Source: Fusobacterium varium
Lineage (GTDB): Bacteria; Fusobacteriota; Fusobacteriia; Fusobacteriales; Fusobacteriaceae
Assembly: GCA_002356455.1 (NCBI GenBank)
Contig: AP017968.1
Location: 3,286,001-3,350,000 of the forward strand
Direction of reading: 5' to 3'
DNA length: 64,000 nt
In this document: piece by piece, positions 37,363 to 46,209 of the stretch
Layout: each line of letters starts with the position of its first letter
How positions within the stretch are numbered: position 1 is the first letter of the stretch
Position numbers and translations under genes: made by a program
The notes under the pieces: model-generated
Told to the model about the DNA's origin: nothing
What the model saw: only the letters and a program-made list of their open reading frames with translations
Database searches by the model: none

Positions 37363-37632
37363 TCATTCTCCATCTTTTTTTATTATTAATGGTATATTGG
37401 CTATTAAAGTTGTCCTTCTTTTATTTTCAGGACTTTGAGCCACTTCTATATTTAGACTGTCTTTATCAATATCTACATATTTAGATATTACAGCTATTAT
37501 ATCATCTTTCATATCTTCAAGTACACCAGAAGGAAGCATTGCTCTATCATGGATCAGAACTAATTTAAGTCTGTCTTTGGCAATATTCTTAGATTGAGTA
37601 TCATTTTTTTTAAAAAAATCAAAAATTCCCAT
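37363..37632 (-). CDS. minE: Cell-division topological specificity factor MinE
   Basis: This 89-residue protein starts with the membrane-targeting amphipathic segment MGIFDFFKK. It is followed by the MinD-interacting helix region with [16 protein letters not shown] and the C-terminal dimerisation domain. MinE drives MinD off the membrane and sets the oscillation that keeps the division site central. I chose ATG 37632 (AGGTG upstream); the longer frame start at 37650 lies inside minD. Last gene of minCDE. Confidence 0.95.
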   Translation of the reverse strand: MGIFDFFKKNDTQSKNIAKDRLKLVLIHDRAMLPSGVLEDMKDDIIAVISKYVDIDKDSLNIEVAQSPENKRRTTLIANIPLIIKKDGE

Positions 37633-37639
37633 AACACAC

Positions 37640-38431
37640 CTACTTTCCAAAAACCATTTTTAATTTATCAAAAAATCCATGTTTCACATCTAAATTAAGA
37701 AAAGGGACATCTTTTCCTGTCATCCTTAATACAACATTTCTGTATGCTTCTGCTGCTAAGGATTCTCCTTTATATACTAAAGGTTCTCCTTTATTTGTTG
37801 ATATAACTATATTTTCATCATCTGGAATAACCCCAAGCAGAGGTATTGCAAGAATATCCAAAATATCTTCTACTCCAAGCATATTTCCAGCTCTTACCAT
37901 ATCCATTTTTATTCGATTTATTATAAGTTTTGGACTTCTTATATCATTAGCCTCTAATAACCCAATTATTCTATCTGCATCTCTTGTAGCAGATATTTCA
38001 GGGGTTGTAACTACAATAGCTTCATCTGCTGCTGCTATTGCATTTCTAAATCCCTGCTCAATACCAGCAGGACAATCTATTATTATATAATCAAAATCTT
38101 TTCTTAAAGCTTCTATCAGAGTTTTCATCTGATCGCCGTTTATATCATTTTTATCTCTGATCTGTGCAGCTGGCAGAAGACATAGATTAGAACACCTCTT
38201 ATCTTTGATAAGAGCTTGTGCTATTCTGCATCTACCTTCTATTACATCAACTAAATCATAAACTATTCTATTTTCAAGTCCTATTACAACATCAAGATTT
38301 CTCAGCCCAATATCAGTATCTATTAAGAGTACTTTATTGCCTTTAAGAGCTAAACCAGCTCCAAGATTAGCAGTAGTAGTAGTTTTTCCTACTCCTCCTT
38401 TTCCTGATGTGACTACAAACACCTTTGCCAT
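37640..38431 (-). CDS. minD: Septum-site-determining ATPase MinD
   Basis: This 263-residue ParA/MinD ATPase has the deviant Walker [15 protein letters not shown] at residues 10-16, the switch region [14 protein letters not shown] and Walker B-like [13 protein letters not shown]. The C-terminal membrane-binding amphipathic helix is [14 protein letters not shown]. Membrane-bound MinD recruits MinC to inhibit FtsZ. It is in the minC-minD-minE operon, about 30 bp after minC. Confidence 0.97.
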   Translation of the reverse strand: MAKVFVVTSGKGGVGKTTTTANLGAGLALKGNKVLLIDTDIGLRNLDVVIGLENRIVYDLVDVIEGRCRIAQALIKDKRCSNLCLLPAAQIRDKNDINGDQMKTLIEALRKDFDYIIIDCPAGIEQGFRNAIAAADEAIVVTTPEISATRDADRIIGLLEANDIRSPKLIINRIKMDMVRAGNMLGVEDILDILAIPLLGVIPDDENIVISTNKGEPLVYKGESLAAEAYRNVVLRMTGKDVPFLNLDVKHGFFDKLKMVFGK

Positions 38432-38460
38432 CTTAATCCACTCCCAACATAAATTTTTGG

Positions 38461-39123
38461 TTATTCACAAAATGAACGTGTACTAAAATCTTCGATAAAT
38501 ATTTCATTATTTTTGATATAAGCTATTTTGAATCCACCTTTTCTATCTATCTTGTTGGTATCAAGAATTTCTTTTTGCATAGGCTTTGCAATAACTGCAC
38601 CAATTACCATTTGAATAGGATTCATAAAATTAGCTCCTATAAAAGCATCTGAATCTTCATCTAGACCAGCATAAACAGTACCATTCAAATATCCGAGAAC
38701 TATTACATTCCCTCTGGCTCTAACTAATGCCCCTGGATTCACGTCCCCTAAAATTACTATGTTTCCATCATATTCCAGCTTGCTCCCAGATCTTAAGGTA
38801 CCTTTAAAAAATTTTGTAGGTCCTTCTTCTGTTACAGCTTTAAAAAACTTTATTTTGTCTTTTTTTTCAGGTCCGCTTTCAGAAAATACATAAGTGATAT
38901 TAATATCACTATTTAACTTTATTAGATCAATTAGTACATTTTCCTCTAATTCTGATAATATTCTATTGCTGAATTCAATAGCCAACTGAACATTTCCAAT
39001 AAAATTCCTAGCTTCTCTTACTTTTTCGACTAAGCTGTCTCTAAGAGTCAAAAAATCTACTTCTGAATTTAAATGTATCACTAATCTGTCTTTTTTTCCT
39101 TTTAAAATAACATAATTATTCAT
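38461..39123 (-). CDS. minC: Septum-site-determining protein MinC
   Basis: This 220-residue FtsZ inhibitor has an N-terminal domain (residues 1-100) and the C-terminal right-handed beta-helix domain with YDGNIVILGDVNPGALVRARGNVIVLGYLNGTVYAG. I chose ATG 39123, which has AAAGGTG six bases upstream; the GTG at 39141 has no ribosome site. Promoter TTGCTT-17-TATACT lies at 39158-39186. Confidence 0.95.
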   Translation of the reverse strand: MNNYVILKGKKDRLVIHLNSEVDFLTLRDSLVEKVREARNFIGNVQLAIEFSNRILSELEENVLIDLIKLNSDINITYVFSESGPEKKDKIKFFKAVTEEGPTKFFKGTLRSGSKLEYDGNIVILGDVNPGALVRARGNVIVLGYLNGTVYAGLDEDSDAFIGANFMNPIQMVIGAVIAKPMQKEILDTNKIDRKGGFKIAYIKNNEIFIEDFSTRSFCE

Positions 39124-39157
39124 AAGTTTCACCTTTTTCACTCAACTTTATAATCTT

Positions 39158-39186
39158 AGTATATCATATGGTTTTTTTATAAGCAA
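39158..39186 (-). promoter_or_regulatory. Sigma-70 promoter of minCDE
   Basis: On the minus strand TTGCTT (39186-39181) and TATACT (39163-39158) are separated by 17 bp. Confidence 0.7.
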
Positions 39187-39207
39187 CAATAATCCTTATT
39201 TTATTAT

Positions 39208-39236
39208 TTGTAGCAATTGAGAAAAAATGTTATAAT
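39208..39236 (+). promoter_or_regulatory. Sigma-70 promoter of the flavin reductase gene
   Basis: TTGTAG (39208-39213) and TATAAT (39231-39236) are separated by 17 bp, divergent from and close to the minC promoter. Confidence 0.75.
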
Positions 39237-39272
39237 TTTCTAAAAATGAAACAAACAAAGAAAGGATATATT

Positions 39273-39926
39273 ATGAAAAAAAACCTATTTAAGGGCAGCG
39301 TTGTACTTAATCCTGTTCCTGTAGTTCTTATTACAAGCAAAAATTTAGAAGGTAAAGAAAATGTTTTCACTGTAGCATGGACTGGAACTATTTGTACAAA
39401 GCCTCCTATGCTGTCTATATCAATCAGACCAGAAAGACTTTCATATGAATATATAAAAGAAACTATGGAATTTACTGTGAATCTTCCTACCAGAAAACTC
39501 ACTAGAGAAACTGATTATTGTGGGGTTCGTTCTGGAAGAACTAATAATAAAATAGAAGAAATGAAATTTACTATGATAGAAGGTACAGAAGTAAAAAGTT
39601 CATATATTGACGAATGTCCTGTAAATATAGAATGCAGAGTAAAAGATATAATTCCGTTAGGTACTCATGATCTCTTTCTTGCTGAAGTACTTTGTTCACA
39701 TATAGATTCAAAACTTCTTGATGAAAATGAAAAAATCCACTTTGAATGGGCAAATCTTATAAGTTATTCTCATGGAGAATACTTTCCAATGCCTAAAGAA
39801 GCTATTGGAAGTTTTGGATATTCTGTTGCTAAAAAGAAAACTATTGAAAAAAAATCTACAGTAAAAAAGACTGGTGTTATCTCAGCAAAAAATAAAAAAA
39901 CATTAAAAAAGAAGGTGAAAAAATAA
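39273..39926 (+). CDS. Flavin reductase-like FMN-binding split-barrel protein
   Basis: This 217-residue protein matches the flavin reductase-like family: VVLNPVPVVLITSK, VAWTGTICTKPPMLSISIRPERLSYEYIKE, and FTVNLPTRKL, then CPVNIECRVKD. These proteins bind FMN and use NAD(P)H or other donors. The last 35 residues are a Lys/Thr/Val-rich basic tail (KKKTIEKKSTVKKTG...LKKKVKK) unusual for the family and likely unstructured. I chose ATG 39273 with AAAGGA six bases upstream. A small unknown gene starts directly at its stop. Confidence 0.88.
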   Translation: MKKNLFKGSVVLNPVPVVLITSKNLEGKENVFTVAWTGTICTKPPMLSISIRPERLSYEYIKETMEFTVNLPTRKLTRETDYCGVRSGRTNNKIEEMKFTMIEGTEVKSSYIDECPVNIECRVKDIIPLGTHDLFLAEVLCSHIDSKLLDENEKIHFEWANLISYSHGEYFPMPKEAIGSFGYSVAKKKTIEKKSTVKKTGVISAKNKKTLKKKVKK

Positions 39927-40238
39927 ATGTTAGATAGAATAAACGCCCTTGGACAATTTCTTGTTAACCAAACAGGAAAAACTTTCAATTTTAAACAAAT
40001 AAAAAATGATCATATGTATCCTGGGATACTTTTTTCTTATTCTGGTGAAGATTATCTTGTAACTCCTGATAAAGCTGAACTTGATCTTACTATTGCACTC
40101 ATGGCATCTAGAACTTTTGAAGATTATCCTCCAAAGCATGCCAGAAAGTATACTCATAGAAAATTTGAAAAAATAAATAAAAAAGTTCAAGAAAATATTA
40201 CCTACAAAGGTAAAAAATATGTTATCATTAAATTATAA
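39927..40238 (+). CDS. Small protein of unknown function coupled to the flavin reductase
   Basis: I do not recognise this 103-residue protein. It is soluble, with an N-terminal helix (MLDRINALGQFLVNQTGK), a mixed middle with SYSGEDYLVTPDKAELDLTIALMASR, and a basic C-terminus (HARKYTHRKFEKINKKVQ...YKGKKYVIIKL). The ATG follows the flavin-reductase stop directly (TAAATG), so translation is coupled. The pairing suggests a shared redox-related role, but this is inference only. Confidence 0.7.
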   Translation: MLDRINALGQFLVNQTGKTFNFKQIKNDHMYPGILFSYSGEDYLVTPDKAELDLTIALMASRTFEDYPPKHARKYTHRKFEKINKKVQENITYKGKKYVIIKL

Positions 40239-40312
40239 AGGATAAATATAATTTTTTTGTATATCTCTTAATGAGAAGAATAACTTATTTCATTACAAAA
40301 GGAGGGATAAAA

Positions 40313-40507
40313 ATGAAAAAAACTTTTTTAATAGCAGCTGTGTTAGCAATTGTATTTGCAGGATGTACTCGTACTGAAAAACATATAGCTACTGGTGCTG
40401 CAGTTGGTGCTGTAGCAGGACATATAATTGGTGGTAATACTGGTACTATAGTCGGTGCTGGTGTTGGTGCTGCATCTGGAGCGATTATATCTGAAAAAAC
40501 TAAATAA
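40313..40507 (+). CDS. Small glycine-zipper lipoprotein
   Basis: This 64-residue lipoprotein has a short signal (MKKTFLIAAVLAIVFAGC, Cys18). The remainder is a glycine-zipper repeat (TGAAVGAVAGHIIGGNTGTIVGAGVGAASGAII). Such osmotically-inducible-lipoprotein-like peptides insert in or lie along the outer membrane. I chose ATG 40313, behind AAGGAGGGATAAAA; a longer frame start at 40271 has no ribosome site. A clear terminator follows. Confidence 0.85.
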   Translation: MKKTFLIAAVLAIVFAGCTRTEKHIATGAAVGAVAGHIIGGNTGTIVGAGVGAASGAIISEKTK

Positions 40508-40512
40508 AATGT

Positions 40513-40552
40513 TTGAGGCTGTTTTTTTAACCAGCCTCACTTTATTTTTAAT
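40513..40552 (+). terminator. Intrinsic terminator after the glycine-zipper lipoprotein
   Basis: A stem GAGGCTG (40515-40521) / CAGCCTC (40532-40538) is followed by a T-rich tract. Confidence 0.75.
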
Positions 40553-40579
40553 AACAATAATATTTTTAAATTTTCATTT

Positions 40580-41251
40580 TCAATATAATCCACAAGCTTT
40601 ATTAACTTCTTGAACAAAGATAACTCCTCTTCCAGGTTCATCTATATTGATATCTTTTCTTATTGAAGAAACAATTTTTTCAGTTAAAGAGCTTTGGGAA
40701 ATAATCATAACAATTTCTTTTTCTGGTTCTATAACCATAGCAAAAAGTTTACTCGTTTCATGAATACCAGAACCTCTTCCATTAATAATGGTAGCTCCTC
40801 TTGATCCAGCTTTATTTGCAGCTTCAACAACATGTTCTCCATTACCTTTTTCAACAACAACAACTATAAGATTATACATAGATTTTTCTACACCTCTACT
40901 TTCTTCTGGATTATAATTAATTTCTTTCAGTCCTCTAGCACCTATCGCCTCCTTAATAGAAACAGTAAATGCTACTCCTTTATTAGGTTTATTAAAAGAA
41001 AACTTTTTATCTAATTCTTCCATTGTGGAATAAATTACACTTCTTTCTCCAGCCATTAATATAATTTCTTTTCTGGATTCATTAATTGCAAGAAATTCCA
41101 AGAAAGAATTCCTTATTGTTCCTTTACCTAAACAAACTGTACTTCCTATAATTCCAAATTTTTTTGCATATTTTATTATTTTACTTCCCAGTCCGTAATC
41201 AACTATTATATACATCAATTCAAGTTCTAGCTCCATAAAATTACTCTTCAT
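40580..41251 (-). CDS. Tandem PII-like signalling protein
   Basis: This 223-residue protein is made of two PII-like domains. Domain 1 (about residues 10-112) has YIIVDYGLGSKIIKYAKKFGI and GIIGSTVCLGKGTI. Domain 2 (about 123-220) has LIVVVVEKGNGEHVVEAANKAGSRGATIINGRGSGIHE. Each ends in the ferredoxin-like strand GVAFTVSIKEAIGARGL or GVIFVQEVNKACGLY. PII proteins sense nucleotides and 2-oxoglutarate and gate transporters. It overlaps the 3' end of the DUF1538 gene by 11 bp, so the pair is coupled and the membrane protein is the probable target. The ligand is unknown. Confidence 0.85.
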   Translation of the reverse strand: MKSNFMELELELMYIIVDYGLGSKIIKYAKKFGIIGSTVCLGKGTIRNSFLEFLAINESRKEIILMAGERSVIYSTMEELDKKFSFNKPNKGVAFTVSIKEAIGARGLKEINYNPEESRGVEKSMYNLIVVVVEKGNGEHVVEAANKAGSRGATIINGRGSGIHETSKLFAMVIEPEKEIVMIISQSSLTEKIVSSIRKDINIDEPGRGVIFVQEVNKACGLY

Positions 41252-42734
41252 TTTTTTGTTCTCCTTTCTTTTTCAATTTCATTCCAAAAATAAGTCCTAG
41301 TATTTGAAGTGTTATAATTGGCGTCATAGCTACTGTAGCAATCATTCCAAATCCATCAGTCAATATATTTGCTCCTTCTACTGCTTCAGCTGCTCCTTGA
41401 GTAAACGCTAAAATAAAAGTTGTAGTCATTGGACCTGTAGCTACACCTCCAGCATCAAAGGCAATTCCAACAAACAATTTAGGAATAAAATAACTCATAA
41501 GTATACTTATAATATATCCAGGAAGTAGATAATGCCACAATTGAAGCCCTGGTATAATAATTCTTATCATTGATAATGCAACAGCAATTCCAACCCCAAT
41601 TGCAAGTGCTACCAAAATAGCCCTTCGCCTTACATATCCGCTTGTTACATTTTCAATTTGATGAGTAAGTACATAAACTGCAGGTTCTGCTAAAATAGTT
41701 ACAAATCCAAGAATAAAAGCTATAATAATAACATATGTTTTATTATCATAAGAAGCTAAAGTGTACCCAATAATAGCCCCTATATCCATAAATCCTGTAT
41801 TAACTCCAACTAGAAATAAAAATAGCCCAATAAATGCATAAATAAATCCTTTTATCATTTTCATCATACTTTTTTTATTCATTTTGAAATAAAATTTTTG
41901 GAAAAAGAAAAAAATAATAAGCAAAGGTAAAATAGTAAAAAAACCTTCTTTAAATAAAATTGGAATATTTTCTATAAAAGGCTCAATTATAGATTTAGAC
42001 TCTGTAATATTAAATTCAAGTTTTGCTGAGAAATCTCTTGTCCCAGAAAAAATGCTTAATAACATAACTGACATTATTGCTCCTACTGATGCAATAGCAA
42101 CTAGTCCAAAACTATCTCTTTCAGATGCTTTACTATCTTTTTTCATTGAAGATATACCTACTGCCAAAGCTAAAATAAAAGGTACAGCTAAAATTCCAGT
42201 AGTTGCTCCAGAAGCATCAAAAGCAATTGTCAAGAATTCTACTGGTGTAAATAAAGCAAGAATAAATACAACTCCATAGAGAACTGTCAGCATTTTATGT
42301 AAAGATATATTAAATAAAATTCTGACAAATCCTGCCGCCAACATAATTGCCAACCCAATAGATACAATTCCAAGAATACTTATACTGGATATTTGTCCAG
42401 AAGTAACAATACCAACTTGATCAGCCAAAATAATTAAACCTGGTTCAGCTATTGAAATAAAAAAACCTACAATTAATCCTCCAATAATAACAATCCATAT
42501 TTTATTTGATTTTGCAAAAGTGGCACCAACCTGGCTCCCTAATGGAGTTATTGCAATGTCTACTCCTAGCAAAAAAATAGACAAGCCAACGATTATTAAA
42601 AAAGCCCCTATTATAAACCTAATTATTAATGGTATTTCAAGAGGAGTTAATGTAAAATTAAGTACCATTACAATAGCAGTAATTGGAAATATAGAAAATA
42701 AAGCTTCTTTAAATTTTTGTGTATAAATATTCAT
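41241..42734 (-). CDS. DUF1538 family membrane protein (putative transporter)
   Basis: This 497-residue membrane protein has about 12-14 segments and an internal duplication. Each half has the pattern GVDIAITPLGSQVGA or GVNTGFMDIGAIIGY, then ISIAEPGLIILADQV or TILAEPAVYVLTHQIENVTSG, and later AFDASGATTGILAVPFILALAVG or AFDAGGVATGPMTTTFILAFTQG. These are features of DUF1538, a family often adjacent to PII genes; its substrate is not established. I chose ATG 42734 because the upstream 32 codons are basic and lack similarity to the second half. It is coupled to the tandem PII gene. Confidence 0.85.
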   Translation of the reverse strand: MNIYTQKFKEALFSIFPITAIVMVLNFTLTPLEIPLIIRFIIGAFLIIVGLSIFLLGVDIAITPLGSQVGATFAKSNKIWIVIIGGLIVGFFISIAEPGLIILADQVGIVTSGQISSISILGIVSIGLAIMLAAGFVRILFNISLHKMLTVLYGVVFILALFTPVEFLTIAFDASGATTGILAVPFILALAVGISSMKKDSKASERDSFGLVAIASVGAIMSVMLLSIFSGTRDFSAKLEFNITESKSIIEPFIENIPILFKEGFFTILPLLIIFFFFQKFYFKMNKKSMMKMIKGFIYAFIGLFLFLVGVNTGFMDIGAIIGYTLASYDNKTYVIIIAFILGFVTILAEPAVYVLTHQIENVTSGYVRRRAILVALAIGVGIAVALSMIRIIIPGLQLWHYLLPGYIISILMSYFIPKLFVGIAFDAGGVATGPMTTTFILAFTQGAAEAVEGANILTDGFGMIATVAMTPIITLQILGLIFGMKLKKKGEQKNEE

Positions 42735-42925
42735 AGTTACCAGTTTCCTTTCCTCATAATAATCTTTATTAATTAATAATTTAGTTAAATATCTTTTATC
42801 TTTTTTAAATATTTTAATTATCTTCACCATATTTAATAGCTTTATTTTAACATATTTTTATAATTCACCCTAAGAAAATAAAAGAATTAATTTAATTATA
42901 TAAAATATTATATTTATAACATAAT

Positions 42926-42974
42926 AAAAAAACAGCTTTCTTAGAATTTAATCTAATAAAAAGCTGTTTTATAT
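42926..42974 (-). terminator. Intrinsic terminator of the BKACE-dehydrogenase-AtoE operon
   Basis: A stem AAAACAGCTTT...TTAGA / TCTAA...AAAGCTGTTTT (about 42929-42970) is followed by a T-run on the minus strand. Confidence 0.8.
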
Positions 42975-42992
42975 TCTTTTACATTTAATTAT

Positions 42993-44363
42993 TTATACAA
43001 ACATAGGTATTACATAAAGCCCAATTGTTGTAATTACTAACCAAAATACCCAGATAAAAGCCATAAATCCCCATACATCTTTAAGCTTCATTCCCACAAC
43101 TGACAGTGCTGGAATAACATACAAAGGCTGCAGTAAATTTGTTGCCTCATCTCCATATACAAAAGCATTTATTACATATAACATATTGGCATCTACCTGT
43201 TTAGCTGCATCTACCAGCAATGGTCCTTGAACTATCCATTGACCACCTTGAGAAGGAATAAATAAATTTGTTACAGATGCAGATATATATGACCAAACTG
43301 GCATAGTAGATGCATTTGCAACATTTATGATTGCTGCAACTACAACAGCTCCAAATCCAGAATCCATCATCATTCCTGCTATTCCTCCATAAAATGGAAA
43401 CTGAATTATTATCTCAGTAGTTAAAAACATATTTTCTTTATATGCTTCAACAAATTTTCTTGGAGTATTATACAAAAAACAATTTAATGTAATAAACAAA
43501 AATATAATAAAGTTTACACTTAAAGCTCCTAAAAACCCTTTTGTTATAAATGTATTTCCTAAAACTAAGATTCCAGATATTCCTATGAGATACATTATTA
43601 TTCTGCTGCCATTTAATTTATCAGCAACTGTTTCATTTTCTTCTATTTCTTCATTAATTTCTTCATCATCTAAAGCAGTTTTAAATTCTACAATCTCTTC
43701 TTTTGGTGGTATGGTAAAAATACTTAGCAATACAGTAAAAACTGCCATGACTATAAATAAAATTACATTTACATTATTATATACAGTATCTGCTTGTGTC
43801 AATATTCCTATTTCTTTTTCAAGAAAATGTCCTTTTGTTGCAACAAGAGCATAAACAGATGCACTTGGTCCCAAACATTGTCCCAAAATCATAGTCGAAT
43901 ATCCTGCTGCAATCATCATTGGAAAATGTAATCCTTTTATCTGTTTTGAAAGCTGCATTGCCAGAATAGGAGTGACTACTGTACAGAAAGCCCAGTTTAC
44001 AAAACTAGAAACATATCCAAAGCCCATCAAAAGTATCATAGCTCCCATTGGTGTTTTTGGTATACCTGCAATCCATCTCAGCACTTTCTTTATTTGTCTT
44101 GATTTTGCACACACAGCACATGTGACTACCATAAATGCCATCTGAAATGCAAAAGTCATTTGAGTCCATAATCCATTATACCAGTGTATCACCATTTTTA
44201 CAGGACTGGTTTTTGTAAAAATTATTCCTAACACAAAAACTATAAAGGTAAGTATCAAACAAAATACAAATGAATCAGGAATCAATTTATCTGCTGCAAA
44301 CTGAAATTTTTTGCTTAATCTCCATAAAAATGTTCCTTTATTTATTGATTTAGAATTTTCCAT
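42993..44363 (-). CDS. atoE: AtoE-family short-chain fatty acid transporter
   Basis: This 456-residue membrane protein has about 12 segments and begins FLWRLSKKFQFAADKLIPDSFVFCLILT, the AtoE N-terminal signature. Conserved internal regions include GFGYVSSFVNWAFCTVVTPILA, LGQCLGPSASVYALVATKGH and PSQGGQWIVQGP near the C-terminus. AtoE proteins move acetoacetate or short-chain acids such as butyrate across the inner membrane. It is the third gene of a sigma-54 operon with a BKACE enzyme and a dehydrogenase, so it may export the acid product or import the hydroxy-acid substrate. Confidence 0.9.
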   Translation of the reverse strand: MENSKSINKGTFLWRLSKKFQFAADKLIPDSFVFCLILTFIVFVLGIIFTKTSPVKMVIHWYNGLWTQMTFAFQMAFMVVTCAVCAKSRQIKKVLRWIAGIPKTPMGAMILLMGFGYVSSFVNWAFCTVVTPILAMQLSKQIKGLHFPMMIAAGYSTMILGQCLGPSASVYALVATKGHFLEKEIGILTQADTVYNNVNVILFIVMAVFTVLLSIFTIPPKEEIVEFKTALDDEEINEEIEENETVADKLNGSRIIMYLIGISGILVLGNTFITKGFLGALSVNFIIFLFITLNCFLYNTPRKFVEAYKENMFLTTEIIIQFPFYGGIAGMMMDSGFGAVVVAAIINVANASTMPVWSYISASVTNLFIPSQGGQWIVQGPLLVDAAKQVDANMLYVINAFVYGDEATNLLQPLYVIPALSVVGMKLKDVWGFMAFIWVFWLVITTIGLYVIPMFV

Positions 44364-44380
44364 ATCTTATCCCCCTAATT

Positions 44381-45328
44381 TTATTCTATATAGTTTTTTG
44401 ATGTCTTTAACTGTATAATTAATTTTTTATTGAATTTATTTTTAATCTCATTTATTTTTTCTTTTGGATATTTAAAAAATCCTTCTCCTGATTTCATTCC
44501 TAATTTACTTTCAAGTACTTTTCTTCTCAATAAAGGATTTGCTTCTTTTCTATTATCCATAACACTCAATAAATTATCTCCTACAGTACACCAAATATCT
44601 AACCCTCCTATATCAGCAATTTCTAATTGACCTGATGTTGCATATCGAAATGCTGGCCCAAATTTTAATGCTTTATCTATATCTTCAGGTTCTGCAACTT
44701 CCATTTCTATCAATGAAAATACCTCTCTTGCTATTGCCTGTTGTATACGATTAGCAACTAACCCAGGTATATCCTTTAAAATCTTTACAGTCTGCTTTCC
44801 AGAATCAGAATAGAGTTTCTCCACCTCTCCATATATTTCTTCAGGCATATTTCCAAAAAAAGATAATTCTGCAATAGGCATTAAATGAGCTGGGTTATAC
44901 CAATGACATACCATTATTCTTTTTTTTCTGTCTTTGCTTATGTCTCTGCCCATTTCATCTAATTTTAAACTTGATGTATTGCTTGCAAAAATTGTTTCTT
45001 TTTTGCAATATTCATCCAGTTCTTTAAATAATTTTTGTTTCAGTTCAACCTTTTCTGGAATTGCCTCTATTACATAATCTGCATCTTTTACAGCATCTTT
45101 TAAGTCTGAAAACATTTTAATATTCTTTAATGTTTTTTGAATATCTTCCTTTTTTATAAAATCATTCTCTAATAAAAATAATAACTCCTCTTCTATAACT
45201 TTCTTTGCATTTTCTCTTATTTCTGTATTAATTTCATATAAACTGACATTATACCCATGCAACGCAAAAACTTCGGCTATTCCATGTCCCATTGTTCCTG
45301 CACCTATAACTGAAATATTTTCTATCAT
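44381..45328 (-). CDS. 3-hydroxyacyl-CoA dehydrogenase-family oxidoreductase
   Basis: This 315-residue NAD-dependent enzyme has the Rossmann motif VIGAGTMGHGIAEVFA (residues 7-22), the central region ASNTSSLKLDEMG, the catalytic His-containing MVCHWYNPAHLMP, and DIPGLVANRIQQAIAREVFSL. The tryptophan in HWYNP differs from the HFFNP usual in 3-hydroxybutyryl-CoA dehydrogenase and resembles relatives acting on free 3-hydroxy acids, such as carnitine or L-gulonate dehydrogenase. Its start overlaps the BKACE stop by a few bases. It would oxidise a 3-hydroxy acid to the 3-keto acid that BKACE cleaves. Exact substrate unknown. Confidence 0.85.
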   Translation of the reverse strand: MIENISVIGAGTMGHGIAEVFALHGYNVSLYEINTEIRENAKKVIEEELLFLLENDFIKKEDIQKTLKNIKMFSDLKDAVKDADYVIEAIPEKVELKQKLFKELDEYCKKETIFASNTSSLKLDEMGRDISKDRKKRIMVCHWYNPAHLMPIAELSFFGNMPEEIYGEVEKLYSDSGKQTVKILKDIPGLVANRIQQAIAREVFSLIEMEVAEPEDIDKALKFGPAFRYATSGQLEIADIGGLDIWCTVGDNLLSVMDNRKEANPLLRRKVLESKLGMKSGEGFFKYPKEKINEIKNKFNKKLIIQLKTSKNYIE

Positions 45329-46161
45329 AATTCTTCAACTCCATTTTTCAATCCCAAAATCTCTCTAGCTTCAGCAGGAGTTGCTATTTCATTCATAGAA
45401 CTTTCAATCAATTTAGCTGCCCTCTCTACAAGCTGAGCATTTGAAACTGCTAATTCTCCTGGTCCATAATATACATTGTCTTCCATCCCTACGCGTACAT
45501 GTCCCCCCATAGCAATAGCTGTCATCAAAATAGGTATGTGTCCTTTTCCTATTCCTAATGCTGACCATGTACTTCCTTCTGGAATTAAACTTTTCAAGTA
45601 CACTAGATTTTCTACAGTTGCAGCTGTTCCTCCAGCAGCCCCTAATACAAATTGATAATGTACTGGTTCTTTAAGAACTCCTTTTTTTATATAATATAAT
45701 GAATTATATATCATTCCTGCATCAAAGATTTCAATTTCTGGTTTTACATTATTTTCCTGCATTGTATATCCTAATTCCTCTAAAAATTTTGGATGATTAA
45801 TAAATAAGCTATTATGCATCCAGTTCATAGATCCACAATCATAAGAAGCAAGATCTGGTTTTATTAATTTTAAATGTGCCTGTCTAGTTTCATCAGTAGC
45901 ATTTAGATCGCCAGAAGTCGTTAAATTAATAACTATATCACATTTTTCTTTTATAAGTTTAACTGTCTTTTCAAATTTTTGGATATTCATAGTTCCTTTT
46001 CCCATATCATCTCTCATATGAAGATGAGCTACTGAAGCTCCTGCTTTGTAACATTCATATACATCATTTGCAATTTCTTCTGGTGTTAATGGTATATTAG
46101 GGTTATCTTTTTTAGATGGCCAAGCTCCTGTTGGAGCTACTGTTATTATTATTTTACTCAT
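45325..46161 (-). CDS. Beta-keto acid cleavage enzyme (BKACE, Kce/DUF849 family)
   Basis: This 278-residue TIM-barrel enzyme condenses a beta-keto acid with acetyl-CoA and cleaves it to acetoacetate and a new acyl-CoA. It has the zinc-ligand motif VAHLHMRDD (about residues 45-53), the N-terminal ITVAPTGAW, LTTSGD (about 80), and GMEDNVYYGPG near the C-terminus. The lysine-fermentation enzyme Kce is the known Fusobacterium member, but the rest of the lysine cluster is absent here. It is the first gene of a sigma-54 operon with a dehydrogenase and AtoE. Substrate not assignable from sequence. Confidence 0.9.
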   Translation of the reverse strand: MSKIIITVAPTGAWPSKKDNPNIPLTPEEIANDVYECYKAGASVAHLHMRDDMGKGTMNIQKFEKTVKLIKEKCDIVINLTTSGDLNATDETRQAHLKLIKPDLASYDCGSMNWMHNSLFINHPKFLEELGYTMQENNVKPEIEIFDAGMIYNSLYYIKKGVLKEPVHYQFVLGAAGGTAATVENLVYLKSLIPEGSTWSALGIGKGHIPILMTAIAMGGHVRVGMEDNVYYGPGELAVSNAQLVERAAKLIESSMNEIATPAEAREILGLKNGVEEL

Positions 46162-46209
46162 ATTAATTCATCTCCCATTTTTTATTTTATTAATGTTATA
46201 AATTAATAA

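Noticed and set aside
42993-46161. Lysine-fermentation (kam/kdd/kce/kal) cluster
   Set aside because: Only a Kce-like gene is present; the aminomutases, kdd, kal and CoA-transferase genes are missing, and the neighbours differ.
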